This document shows positions 35,601 to 48,000 of a stretch of 64,000 bases of DNA, one piece after another. Both the position numbers and the translations under genes were made by a program. The first letter of the stretch is position 1, and each line of letters opens with the position of its first letter. The stretch comes from Burhinus oedicnemus (Eukaryota > Chordata > Aves > Charadriiformes > Burhinidae), in contig VFFE01007079.1 of assembly GCA_008921705.1 (NCBI GenBank), positions 1,307,473 through 1,371,472 of the forward strand. Direction: 5' to 3'. Below the pieces are notes generated by a model. The model worked only from the letters and a program-made list of their open reading frames with translations. It ran no database searches and was not told the origin of the DNA.

Positions 35601-37769
35601 TTTCTTCTGTTCAAGCAGTTGAGTGCCTTCTAAATTCAAACACTTGAATACAGACAGAATAAATGGTTTCTGAGAATACCCATATGCACATCTTTTTAGA
35701 AAGTGTGCTTTGGGTGACACAGAAACATGTAAACTGGACAAAGGTGAATTGTGAGAGAGAGAAATTTAAGAAGTATCCATTTTATGGGGTCAGACAAATT
35801 ACATTTAAAACAGCTTCTAGTCACATAGTTGCAGCCTAGGTGGGGACTTCAAAAACTTTTCAGATCTTCCTTTGGCTAAGGAAGACATTAACTTTTTTGG
35901 AGTATACATATATGAATTTTCGGCAAAGGGACATATGTTTAGTCACATTCCTACTGAGGATGCGCTTGAAGCTGTGCACGTGGCTTATATAGCTTTGCAG
36001 AGTGTGCAGTGGAAGAGCGAGCCAGCAGTTCACATGTACTGAGACAGACTAGATGTGATGCAAAGTAGCAACAGGGATTTAGAACATGGGAGTTGAACTC
36101 CTAAGCTTCCATCATAGATGAGCTTTTTTCAACCATTTCATTGAAAATACTGGGCCTTTTGACTGGATGATCGTTTGTCTCAGAAAAAAATAGGACATAC
36201 ATAATACCTAGGTGAGTCTCTGTGTACTTAAAACATTATTTTGGTGATTATTCATGTTGCCTTCCAGTCTCTGACTTTATGGCACCCTTAGTCCTTAAAA
36301 GTTGCCACAAGTGCCCAATTTTCTTACTTGTCTGGGACAAGGAGGCAAACATTGTTATTTCTCTCCAGAATATTACATTCTGATTTAAAAGTTTACCAAA
36401 CACTGATGTTATGATCTGGAGCTCTTATGCAAGTGGGGTCCAAAGATTTCTGATAGGCAAATGTCTTTGCTTCCTGCAGCTATGCTTATTTCTCTGTGTT
36501 ATTTAAAGCAGCTAAGTCTGTATATAAGGTACCACTCTGTGCACTTTTTTTTGAATGAAAGGTTCTTCTCAGTACTGTACAATGTGCTAGACACCCCTAA
36601 ACCCCCCACTCACCCCCAACATAGGCAATGTCCAGCCTTGCCCCTTTTATGTTAGGTCTTCCTGCTGAAATTTCCCGTGTATTTGAATTGGGGGTCAGTT
36701 GTATGAGTGTGAGACAGGCCAAGTCTGATGGTGAGTTTTATCTGCTTAGTGATTTATTTCTAAACTTGAACATTGCTAATACTCAGAGACCTTCCTGGTC
36801 CTTCTGCTTTTCTGAAGGTTAAAAAAGGTTGTAACTGTAGGCTGAACAGCAAGCTAGTTGATTTAGAAACATTTTGTGTAGCTCTCAGTAGCAATCTTTT
36901 TTTTGGTTGAGATACGTGGCTTCATGCTGAGGTGATCTGCAGGGGAAAGAGAGATTGTAGTAATGAGCTCTCCTTCCCCTGCTGATTATGGTGTCCAATC
37001 CACAGGCAACTCTGAATGCAGTATGTAGCTGCATAAAAGATTTTTAAAGATACAGCTGATCAACACCTTTGTATGGCTATGGGTCCACAACCAGGGTTCA
37101 TGCCCTCTAAAATGCTGAAAACTTTTTTTTTTATTTTATTGAATCTGCACTCCTGCTATAAAGGGGGTAGGTATCCTTACTTCATCCAATTGATACTGTC
37201 CATCCAGCTTTATAATTATTTCAGTTTTTAATCTGTTTTCAGATGCAAGGTGTTACTGGAAGTTTTGGAAGATCATTTAGAGCTATTTCTAATAGATGGG
37301 AAGTTTGCACTACCTGTGGCAGCCAAAATATGAATGACTTCCTTTGTTTCCTTAGTAACATCTACCTTATATGACACTTAAAATGCTTAGGAATACTTCA
37401 ACAATTTCTGCTGTGTTTGGCTAAGTACCTTTTGATTCTGCCTCATCAGGAGACACTTAAAGAAAGAGGAGAAAATGAATTGCCTCACAATTTTGAATTA
37501 ATCACAAAAGATACTCCTGGCAAGAGCTACAAGAAAAAGAATTCATGTGCAGAAGTAAATGCATTTTCAAACTCGTCCTGTATATTCTTTTGTAACTAAA
37601 ACATTACTTTCTGGCAATTGATAAAACACTAATAAAAATGGAAAATGCTGGTTTCCTCTCTGAATTCAAACTAGCAAACTAACTAACTAGCAAACACTAT
37701 CTTCCCTGAGAGAAGTGCCTCCACATCAGGGGTCAATCCTATTCTGTTTCCTCTTGGCTTTGTTGGTTG

Positions 37770-37842
37770 GGGTTTTTTTGGTGTTTTGGTTTTTTTGTTT
37801 GTTTGTTGTTTGGTTGGGTTTTGTTTGTTTTGTTTTGGAATA
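37770..37842. repeat. (TTTG)-rich low-complexity tract
   Basis: About 70 bases made only of G and T, dominated by TTTG and TTTTG units. It could be simple-sequence expansion or the reverse of an A-rich retroposon tail. No element is seen attached. Confidence 0.75.
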
Positions 37843-40142
37843 TTGATGTCAATATAGGCTGTGTTAGAGAAGGCACCAGTAAATAGGTTGTTATATTACT
37901 GGGAAGGATGTTATTAAATAATTTAGGAAAGATGTTGCTTCTAGCTGATGCAGGTTGTTTTTCTATTCATACTGTCTAAAAATATTTGAGATAAAATGGA
38001 AACTTATAAAACAGATATGTGTATAGATGCCTGTATAGACTTGACGTGCATGTCTATGATCATGATGATTAGAAAAATATATAAAAGTCAAATCTAGAAC
38101 TGATTGGTTTGCTGTGCGATGGTTAAAACTTTTTAGCATTCTAACTAAGATTTAAAAATAGATAGCTAACTTCTGACTTGCTCTTTCTAATAAGAACATG
38201 TGTTGTGTATATTACTTTAGTGAGTTTTGTGGGTTTCACTGCAGTAATAAACATTTTATCTGTGGTTGTTGTTTTTATATATGTTTTTTCTTATATGTAT
38301 GTGTTGAATTTTTAGGTCATATGTTAAAGTACACCATCTCATACTTTCTCTGCATTTTCTTTTGTTTTCTGGAATTTTTCATATAGATTGGACTTAAATG
38401 CTCTCTTAATTATCAGGTGTCTTGATTTCCACTTCCCTATTGTCCCCATTAGCAAATACAGTGTATTTTCATCATGCGTGTCTAGTTAGATGAAGCATTA
38501 CCTTTTCTTAGGCATACTTTAAAAGATAAAGCAGTATACTATCAGTTATTTCTACAATGTTAACCTAAATGTACACTGGAGTACTCCATATTTTATTTTA
38601 ATCATTAATCAAGATGTCAAATGAACCTCATTTCTAATACATCAGCAAGAAGAAATTAAAATAAAATATAGGTTGATTTTGTCCAAAATCTGAACATACC
38701 TCAATTATCAAAGTAGTTTTGAATTGAAGCTTATATCCCCTTCACTGTAAATAAACTCTATAAAATTCCTTGTATTCTGTCACAAAACCAGAGCTCAACA
38801 TACAGCTGAGGTCTTAAATGAGAGATTTTTTTTTTCCTCTTCAAAGGTTAATATGTGTTCTTAATTTCTTATAGTTAGGTGAACTGGACCAAATTTTAAG
38901 AGTTTTGTTCATTTACTGTTGCTGTCTTCTCAGTACTTATCTTTCTTGGTCTTTTCCAGCTTTCCCCTAGGTGGCACCATGACCCACAGAACAGCTCCTG
39001 TAGACTTCAGAGCAAGTAACTTACAACTACAGATGTAGTCGTCCTTCTTTTAATGGCTTGCACTGTTTCTTGGAGACAACGTTGCTTCCATACTAGGTCA
39101 GAAATAGTAATGATTAGAACATGGACAACAAATTATTTTAGTAGTATGAACTATTATTTACTTTAAAAATCAACTTGGAAGTATCTCATGTAGATAATTT
39201 AATTCCTTTGCATTAAAGGGAGGGAGGACACTTTGTGCAATGCAATAGACTATGGCACACTTGTGCTTATTTAGGTAACAAAGAACTACTGGTGCCTGCA
39301 TAGAGCTTAATGTTAACTCAGTGTCAAGAAAGCATACCAGTTCTTTGGAATAGAGGGCAATAGAGATTTAGTGATGAGGAAAAAAAGAAAAAAAGCTAGT
39401 CCTAGTCCACAGTTTTGTTACAGGTAGAAGAAGCCTTGTGTCTTCTGAGATATCTGACAGCAAAAGAGGAGTTTTGGTTAAAGAGGAGTTGTGAATCTTT
39501 TGCAGTTAGTGTTGTATTGACAGTAGAGCTTAAGCTGAAAGGCAACATGATACCCACTGCCCAGTCCTACAGGTTATTTGAGAATTTTCACTTAATAAAA
39601 AGGGTGATGGAATTATTATTGTCTCCATATGTGACGGTGTCTAATGAAAAATTGAGATTATGAGAAGTTTTTGTGGTCTTCTATTTGGAGCGTGATTCTG
39701 GGATTTAATGATTTTTAGAATAAATAAAAACCATTTTTGTTGGAGTTAATGCTGTTATCATAGTGAGATCAGAACTATGTCCTAAAACACTTCTCTTGGA
39801 AACTTATCACAGCCTAACTGAACATAAAAGAAGGTTCATCATGTAGTCAGATTATTTATGACTTAGAAATGACAGTAAGCAACAAATAATGAAATAATTA
39901 TGAATTGTACTGCTCTTAAGTCTGTCATTGTTGGTGAAAAGCTTATTCTTTATTTTAATATCTGCACAGTAGAAACTGCCATCTATTTCTATCAGTTTCA
40001 GATTTGAAGTGCTATTAACAAAACGCTAGAACAATATTTTTCCACATATTTTCTTCCTGGTTTTCTTCATTTGTTAGGCTGAAATTTACCATGGTGCAGA
40101 GCTGCTGCTGAGAACCTGGTATTCTCAGGATTTGTGTTTCAG

Positions 40143-40170
40143 GGGATCAGACTAGCTCTGATCTGATCCC
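40143..40170. repeat. Hairpin-forming inverted repeat
   Basis: The arms GGGATCAGA and TCTGATCCC are perfect 9-base complements around a 10-base loop. It is too short for a microRNA precursor and has no T-run terminator role in this genome. Confidence 0.7.
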
Positions 40171-42964
40171 TTGGGATCTGCTTCACATCATTTGCTTCAG
40201 AAGTTCCTAATCTGAAATGAAACACCAATATAAATGCAACCTGTATCTACTGCATCTGGTAGTACCAAACTGATGACGTCCCACAAGTAATGCATAGTTT
40301 AAGGGTCTGTTCACACACACGTGCGCGCACACTTTTGTTATTTTTAATAGGTCCTCATTGTCTAGTTACACTTTCGAAAAAGTAACAGTCCAGCTTCACA
40401 ACAGTGAAATAGTGTTGGCTCTTTGTTGTACCTAGGCTCTTTTTGTCAGAGATGGAGGGAGAATGCTTGTTTAGTAGCAAATTCTAGTTCCAAGAGCATA
40501 GTACCTTACTGCTCATCTAAGGGGCTTTCTCAAACAGATCTGATTTATATGATTGCTTAGCAAAGCAAAGTCCTGCCGAGTTACTTTCTTCCATTTTAAT
40601 AAAGCATTGATCTTGTGAGCTGGAATTCATATCTGGAAAGACAGTGTTCTTCTGGAGCTAAGCTGTGTCACTTGGTGCAATGGGTCGGTATTCTGTTGAT
40701 CAGAAATGCATTATGATGAGACATCATTTCTTTCCAAGTATTTATTGTGGTTCCAGTTCATGGATTTGGAGAAAGTCCTAAAAGCAGAGGATAGTCTTTT
40801 AGATTGACCAGTCTGGTACAAATATTCTATTTTAATATATGCTTGTATAGTGTCATTCCAATGGACTTCCAACTTTTTTGTCTAGTTGCTGGTCAGATAC
40901 TAATGACAGAAGTAACAGTATGCAAGATTAGGAGTACATTTATTTTTAAGAAAGAGGAAGTCAGGGCTGTGTGGCAGAAATGATAAATCTGGAACAGGCT
41001 GTTGAAGGTGTTCTTTACTGATAGAGAATTCAAGTTTCGGTACCAACTTGAGGGTGTCCAGAACCCTAGTGCCTGTAGTGCCCTGTTATGTTAGTTCATA
41101 GGGTTTCAACTCAAGTGCTGCAGTAGTAGTAGTTTGATATCTCTGCTTCCTTTATTTCTTATTTTTTTCATTTTGTTACATTATCCTATCATTTCTTAAA
41201 GTTCATGTTTCTTTTGAGTGTTAGGGGTTTTTTCCAACCTAAGTTTATTAAGTTTGATTTTTTATAGGCATAAGTTCATGTTTGTACTCAAATTTAAACT
41301 TTGTGATTAATCTGTGCATGTTCCCTTTTCAATGCTGCGGGAATAGTGGGTTTTGCTATCATTTTTTTATTTAATCACCTTGTTTGGGGGGTTTTGCTAA
41401 TAGTTCTATATTTTTACCTTTATATAACAACCAACATTTTACAGTATAGTTCCCTTAAATATTTTGATTCCTTTTGCAAACATTAGTTAGAAGGAAGGCA
41501 AACATTTTAGAATATGGTTACGTAAGTTTAGCCTGTGAAAATCTGAACATTTGTAATTTATGTGTTCACTGCTGAGAACGCAGATAGAAGTTTGTGAAAT
41601 GAGTCAATGAGAGTCATATCTAGAACTCAGAATCGGCAAGTCTCTCGCTATGAGTCTCATCAGAAGGAGGTGTTACACCCTCTGGAAGCTGTCTTTTCTT
41701 TACTTCCTGTTAGGCATCTGCATACATGAGGAAATGGATCTATATAACTAAATAAGTAATAATAATCCTCTGTGGCATTTAAACATCTGGCATACTTGAG
41801 TTTAAAGTGTGCACAGAAATTACCAGAGTTAAAACTAAATGCAGTTAAATCTGTGCAGAGCCTGAAAATAGCAGTTCTAGATATAAATATTTAAACCTAC
41901 TTGAAGTTTGATGTATCAATTTTGGCAGCATTGAAGACAGTAGAGCCTCCAGTGTTGTTAGTGCCTGTGAAAATGGCACAGTGCAAATGCAATGTAACAA
42001 AGTTTTGCAGCATTAGATTCCCACCTGTAAATTATTTCTATGCCCAGTACTTAAAATCTAAAGCCAGAACAGGTTTTAACCTCAGGAGCTATGGAATCAT
42101 GTTGATGTGAAAGAGCAGGACTGAAGCCACAACAGTATTGACTTGTGTACCATCTATTACATATTCTATCGCTGTTCAAAATGGTTGTTATCATACACCA
42201 CAAGCAACCAGAAACATTGTCACCTATATATTCTGCTTAAAGAAACTGAATATCCTTAGTAACTTGCATGCTGTAGTTGTGTTCTGTTTGTTTTGTTAAA
42301 TGCTTACTTCCATTTCAGTAAGGTAACTTTTACTTAATTTTTTTTGCTTGTAATTGCCAGTTACCACAGACAGGTAGTAATTTCCTATGCCGCTACAGGA
42401 ACAAGAGAGTAAACAAATAGCTGCTAAGTACTGGTGTGTTTTCACACAGTGGATGCTTCCCCGCTCCAAACTATAATTCTGCAACACCACAATTTTTAGC
42501 CAATCTATAAGAACAAAACCCCATTGATTCATTAGTATACTTTTTAGTTGTATTACTTATGAATGTAGCTATATTTTTTAAAACATTCTTCTTTGCAAGG
42601 AAAATTTTTAGTAAGTAATCTTCAGCTCGTTAAGAATGAGCCCTTTTGCATTTTTTTTTAAAATAATTGGGAAAATTTTTTTACTCCACTGTTGTAGGAT
42701 CATACACATTTCTTCTTCTTTAGGCTATGGTGATTCTTCAGTTCTTCATCTGAGTGAGTCTTAACATCTTTATGAAAATGTATCTTGCTCTCTAGTAGTT
42801 TTTCAACCTCTGCCATGGTTATGTTTGTCTGAAAATGAATCTTTTGTAGTTTATTCACATAAATAAGTACTTCCACTTATTTCTACTGGTGCATCAAGTC
42901 AAAAGAACGCAAAACTCTTGATCAAAAGATGATCTTCCTGGTAAAAGTGTAGCATATAGAGAGC

Positions 42965-43636
42965 TGTCACAGAAGGAGTGATACGCTTCTCTCCTAAGAG
43001 AGAAGCCGCAATATATTTATTGATATAAAACAACAATTTAATGACGTTTGATAGTAAATGCAACAGTGGTTTAACAAGATTCCATGCCAAGGTACACTGG
43101 GTTATTTACTACATAGAGGACAGGGTCAGAGAGAACTTTCAGGGAGACCCTCCCGTTGAGTCACAAGGGTCAGACTGGACCCCCTTGCTTTCTAAACTCC
43201 TTCTCCGAGAGGAGTCTAGGTGCGGCTGGATCCGATCCTAGTCCCAGACTTGGTCAACGGTTTATGTCTAAAGGATTAAATATGCGCAATCAATCCTTTA
43301 TATCACTTAGCTAAGATTTCAAAGTTTGGCATGCTATTAATCACTTACCAAGGATCTGTTGCAGCAAGGAATCTCTTAACCTCGAGAAGTAACCTTGAAG
43401 GGCATCCCTACCCAAGGGGAGATCCCAGTGTGCAGCCCACTGCTGTTCAGGAATGCTCAATGGACCCTGGGCTGTCCACTATTTATAGAGTAAGACGATT
43501 GACCTATAGTCACACTGGCATACTGTGAGACATCTAGGTCCCTGTTCCAGACAGACTTTGGCTACTGTGTTGCCATCCCTCCCCCAAAGTCCAGGTGCAG
43601 CCATCACTACTCCCACTGTTGGTTATGGCTTGAGCA
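42965..43636 (-). mobile_element. Degenerate LTR of an avian endogenous retrovirus, minus orientation
   Basis: The plus strand starts TGTCACAGAAGG, so the LTR ends in TGTGACA when read on minus. On the minus strand there is a consensus TATA box (TATAAATAG, 43487-43479) upstream of an AATAAA (43021-43016), the expected promoter-then-poly(A) order. Imperfect 5-base flanks (AGAGC 42960-42964, GGAGC 43637-43641) may be a decayed target duplication. The right-hand boundary is therefore uncertain by some tens of bases. A 22-base near-palindrome (42984-43005) lies near the 3' end. No retroviral genes adjoin it. Confidence 0.65.
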
Positions 43637-44282
43637 GGAGCCCGGGGGGGCGGGGGGCTAGCCTTACAAATTAATTTTTTGTATTAGAATTTTCAAAATT
43701 ATCCTCATAGAGGAACCACTGAAATACAGCTTTGTATTCACTAGGACTAGACTTCATCTGTCCAGACTTAATTATGCAAAATGTTATTAAAACCTCAGTG
43801 GTGTATTACTTATAAACAGATGGATCCATAATGACATATTTATTTAGCATGCAGGGAATCTAGTTTGTATGAATTTTGATCTAGTGGATACTGTTTGGCT
43901 CTTCCACATCACAGTAAATGAGGTAAAATGGGGTACCGTGTGTGAGGCCTTCACAAGCTGTGCAGACTTCCTTAATGAATTTTAGTTACCACTCCTGCAG
44001 TATCAAAAGCATCCCTACTCAAGTTCTCTTGAATGTGCGCTCTTGAAAGAACAAGCTGTGTGTAAGAAAATTTCCTGGAGAAACATGAGAAGGAATTGGT
44101 CCTCTGCAGGCAAGAGGACACAAACTTCCATGCGACGCCCTGCTGTACTGGTGGTGTGTGCTATTCCATGTCATGAGTCTGATTTCAGTCAACATAGGAA
44201 TTACTAACTTCCAGAGCAGGCTCAGAAAACATGGTTGCTCATAGAAGAAGAAAGGTAATGATGTATTTAAGCACATGTAAGT

Positions 44283-44302
44283 NNNNNNNNNNNNNNNNNN
44301 NN
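44283..44302. other. Assembly gap (20 N)
   Basis: Twenty undetermined bases. The round size suggests a placeholder rather than a measured length. Confidence 0.99.
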
Positions 44303-44475
44303 AGAAGAGGCATCTGTGAGAAGCAGCTGCTGCCAGCTCCCACCGAGGTCTGATCTCACTCAGAGCTGGAAGCTCCTGCCTTGCACATAAGCAAGATTCT
44401 GGGGATCCACAGCATCATGCCTGTGTGAGAGGGAGCATCTCCCAGTTCCCACCAAGTTTCAGCTGTCACAGTACA
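44303..44475. repeat. Imperfect tandem repeat at the gap edge
   Basis: A block with CATCTGTGAGAAGCAGC and CCAGCTCCCACCGAGGTCT (from 44311) recurs about 107 bases later as CTGTGTGAGAGGGAGC and CCAGTTCCCACCAAGTTTC (from about 44421). The unit is about 107 bases and clearly diverged. The array runs into the N gap, so more copies may be missing. Confidence 0.55.
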
Positions 44476-44984
44476 CTTTAATTTGTAAAATATAAATACA
44501 GACCAGTGCACACCCCTCTTGAAAGGTGCATGAGCTAATGGATAGGGCAGTCAGAATAGATAATCAAAGAGAAAGATGTTTACTAAAATGCTTTAAAAAT
44601 TCTTATGTTAAAATAGCCAAAGAATAAAGAAATATTATGGTTAATTCACTACTAAACTAAAAGGATTTGTTTAGTAAATTAAAACCGTTGATATAACTGC
44701 ATTTGTATTGTGCATGATTGCCCAATAAACTGCTGGTAGTCTTCAATGATGCTTCCATACCTGAAGGGGAATTTTTATTCTTATTTTCTAAACAAAACTT
44801 GCATGGTAACTATCATATTTGTGGGTTGACTGGTCATTGCTAAAAATTGGAATATTCTCGTGCTCTTTTATTTAGATTGCAGTCCTTGTCCAAGAGCTCA
44901 AGCTGTGTTTAGAATTCGAATTTGAGAGTTCTAAATTACACGTTATTTGCAAAATAACACTTCTGCTATCTGAGCAGAGTATTT

Positions 44985-45090
44985 TTAATTGGTTTCATTT
45001 TACAGATGGGAAAATTGAGGTACAGAAAACTGGTGACTCTGCAAGTCACAAAACACAGTAGCAGCACTGTATTGCAAATCACTTGTATGT
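44985..45090 (+). repeat. Ancient MIR-like SINE core
   Basis: The stretch TTTTACAGATGGGAAAATTGAGGTACAG, followed by a CTGCAAGTCACA segment, follows the MIR core consensus (ACAGATGAGGAAACTGAGGCACAG ... GGTCACACAG). It is strongly diverged, as expected of an element older than the bird-mammal split or a related CORE-SINE. Survival in a bird genome suggests either constraint or chance. Confidence 0.55.
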
Positions 45091-45099
45091 GGAATCTTC

Positions 45100-48000
45100 C
45101 CTTCATTTTGAAGCTGTATTTGTAAGTAAAAAGATGTTCCTTTAAAGAGAAAGCACAGATGCTTGCTATGATGACAAACATCGGATGAATATTCAAAGAA
45201 AAAGTCTTACTTCTGGGATTGTTGTGGGTTCTTTTCATATGGCTGACTGGGATGCATGAAAATTATAGCTGGACCTAAAAAGAGTAGAATTTGGAGGTTA
45301 AGTTTTGATGTTCACTGGCTTTCTTGCATTTCTTAAATCTTGTTCTGAATGTAGTAAAGCTGACAGTCAGCTTTAATTCTTCTGAGTTCAAGAGTGTAGG
45401 TCTTCTTCCTATGAAGTCCTAAGTTCTGTGATTGTGAATTTCCCAACTGCTGAATGATAATTTAATCTTTTATAGTTACTGCCTGGATGACAGAAGTGTG
45501 TGTTTCCTCATGACTAGTTTTGTGGCTTCTAGACTGGAGTATGATGTCTGTGGTACCCGATTAGTATCTTTTATGCTACTGCAAACTATGAATCTGCGTG
45601 CTGAGGGTAGGGGCCTCCCAGGCCCATTTACAGGTATATGAGCTGCATACAGAATGCAAACTGATAAGCAAATGTTTATGTACCTCCATTGGAATTGTGT
45701 CCTTAAGCTTAGCACACTATTTTATGCAAAGTGAAAGAAGATGTAGTGAGATGCATGAAAAACTTAACATGTTTTTCTGACTTTATTAATACTTGCGTTT
45801 TTTCCATTCTAAGTCTTTTAGAATGTATTTTCTGTATTAAGCATATTTAATTTGGAGGATTTGAGGGGAGGAAAGTGCAATGAATAGTTTCTCTGGAGAT
45901 ACACAAAAAATGTTGACAGATTTGAAATAAAGCATACAAGTTTCCTACTGAGATTCATACTTACTACTGTGTGATCTGCTGTATTATATGTAGAAAATGT
46001 CTTTGTACATCAGAGAAACAAAAAGACCTTCAGCAGATTGTTTTATTGAACTCTTAATAGATATTAAGAAACATAACGCCAGCACTTCTGCCACATTGCT
46101 GTCATTAAATAATAAATCATTGCTGTAGCTGCCTAATGGGATATGTAGCAATGCTGATGGTGGCAGTCTAGACCTGAGCTGAAGTGGATTAATTTAAAAC
46201 ATAGAGCAAAAATAGTAGATAGCAGTGCTCAGCAGAACAGTTTTGGGGCTAGAACCTGGTGACTAACCACAAGAAAGAAGATAACAGAAATTAGATCTAA
46301 CTAAAAAATGATAACAATGTCTTTCACAGTCCTTAGATATCCTCCGATACCTGATTATGAAACTGTCATATAAGCATTAATGAATGTGTTTTCAACAGTC
46401 CTATTTGTCTGAGATATCCTATCCTAATATACAGATAGAAAGGGGGGGCACTAGTAGACAAGTGGCTTTATACCTGAAATGATGATGACCTGTGCCTGCC
46501 TTTTCTCCCAAAGGAGGTACGAATGCACAGGGCTTTGGAAAATAAGGTCTTACCGTACTTATTCCTAATGCAGGGCCTTAGTCACATAAATTTTGTTGTG
46601 GGTTTTTTTCAGCAGGATTTGCTAGTTAGGTGTGTTTCCAAGCAAGCAAAGCTGTAGGGTTCTGTGCTTCTGCCTTGTGTCCAGCCAAGCTAGAAAGTCC
46701 CATCTTTGGAACTGAGATGTGAGAGTAACATGCCTAGATGAGAGCTACCTCCTAGTGCGGCACAGTGGGTCTATCTGAGCTGACTGCCTCAAGTGGTGCA
46801 CCCTTGAGACGCCATCAATGGTTTGGCCTGTTGTAGATACAACTCATTAAGCAGAGATGTGTGTAGCCATCTACCAATGTAGTTGTGTGTAGCATTTGTC
46901 ACATAAAATGCTTTGTCAAATTATTAAGGTTTATAAAATTTTAAAATTATTTACCAAATTCTTAAAAACAATCTGTTCAAAGACAATAGACTGCTCTGAA
47001 AACAAGAAAAAGAGATTGTGAGGAGTCCAGCAATAAAAAGCCAAGAAAACTGAAAGTGATTGTTCTGTCTGTGACTTTTGTTGTTTGCTGTATGAAGGAA
47101 TCTGTTGAAATGTGCAAATGTTGAATTTGTGAAACTAATTAGCACATAAAAATCCAGCTGTAATAGTAATCAAAACTTGCTTGTTCAACAGACTATGGGT
47201 ATTTTTAGTGTTAACACATCCTGTACATATGGCCCCCAGTTGAAGATCCGGAGCTGCTCATACCAGCAAGTTAATATAAGGGGGGATTTAGAAGTACGTA
47301 TTTATTGGTGGCAGTTGTGGAACCAACATGTGGTCTAACTCTGGTGCTTCCAACGCTGTTTGTATCTGTAAGGGAGAAAAGGAAAAAGTGACTGGTACTG
47401 CTCTCACTATCCTCATACTGTATGAAAACAAGGTACGGTGTTTTAATGGATTTGTTGGCTGAGACTTCAGCTGGAGAGGCCTTCAGGTGATGAATTGTGG
47501 CCTTGCTAGAAGCTGTAACTGCAGCAGTAAGGAAATACTGTCGGTTTTCTACAAGTCACTGTTGAGATTTACTTACTTACATTTGTTTAATTATATTATC
47601 TTGCTGGCATTTTCTTTACATTCTTTGTTTGTGACAGCATCAAAGAATGAAGAAGATTTTGTTTTACCTCCTTTGGAAACATAAAAAACGCTTTTTAGGT
47701 TAGCTATATCAGAAATCAAAACAGACTATCTTGTTAAATGTACTTTAATAAAATCATTTTAAAGCATCTCTTTCACTATGATTTGCAAATCATGAGTTGG
47801 TAAGTCTTAGCATTTAAATTCAAAATGAGAAGTTTAGATGTTTCAATGGAAAAAGAAACAGAATCTATTTGGTATTTTCTTAATAAAATATCTGAAGTAG
47901 CTACTGGATTACAAGTAGCTTATAACTGACTAATAAGGCACTTTTAGTAGATCATTTATATACCAGACACAACTTCTGGTAAGAGATTTTCCTTAATGTG

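Larger units (their letters stand above)
32646..42959. other. 10 kb gene-free AT-rich stretch
   Basis: No exon, RNA gene or recognisable recent transposon was found. Minor features are a short (ATACA)3 run near 34287, a T/G tract at 37770-37842 and a small inverted repeat at 40143-40170. The human neighbour on this side of EOLA1 is IDS, and no sulfatase exon was recognised here. Confidence 0.45.
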
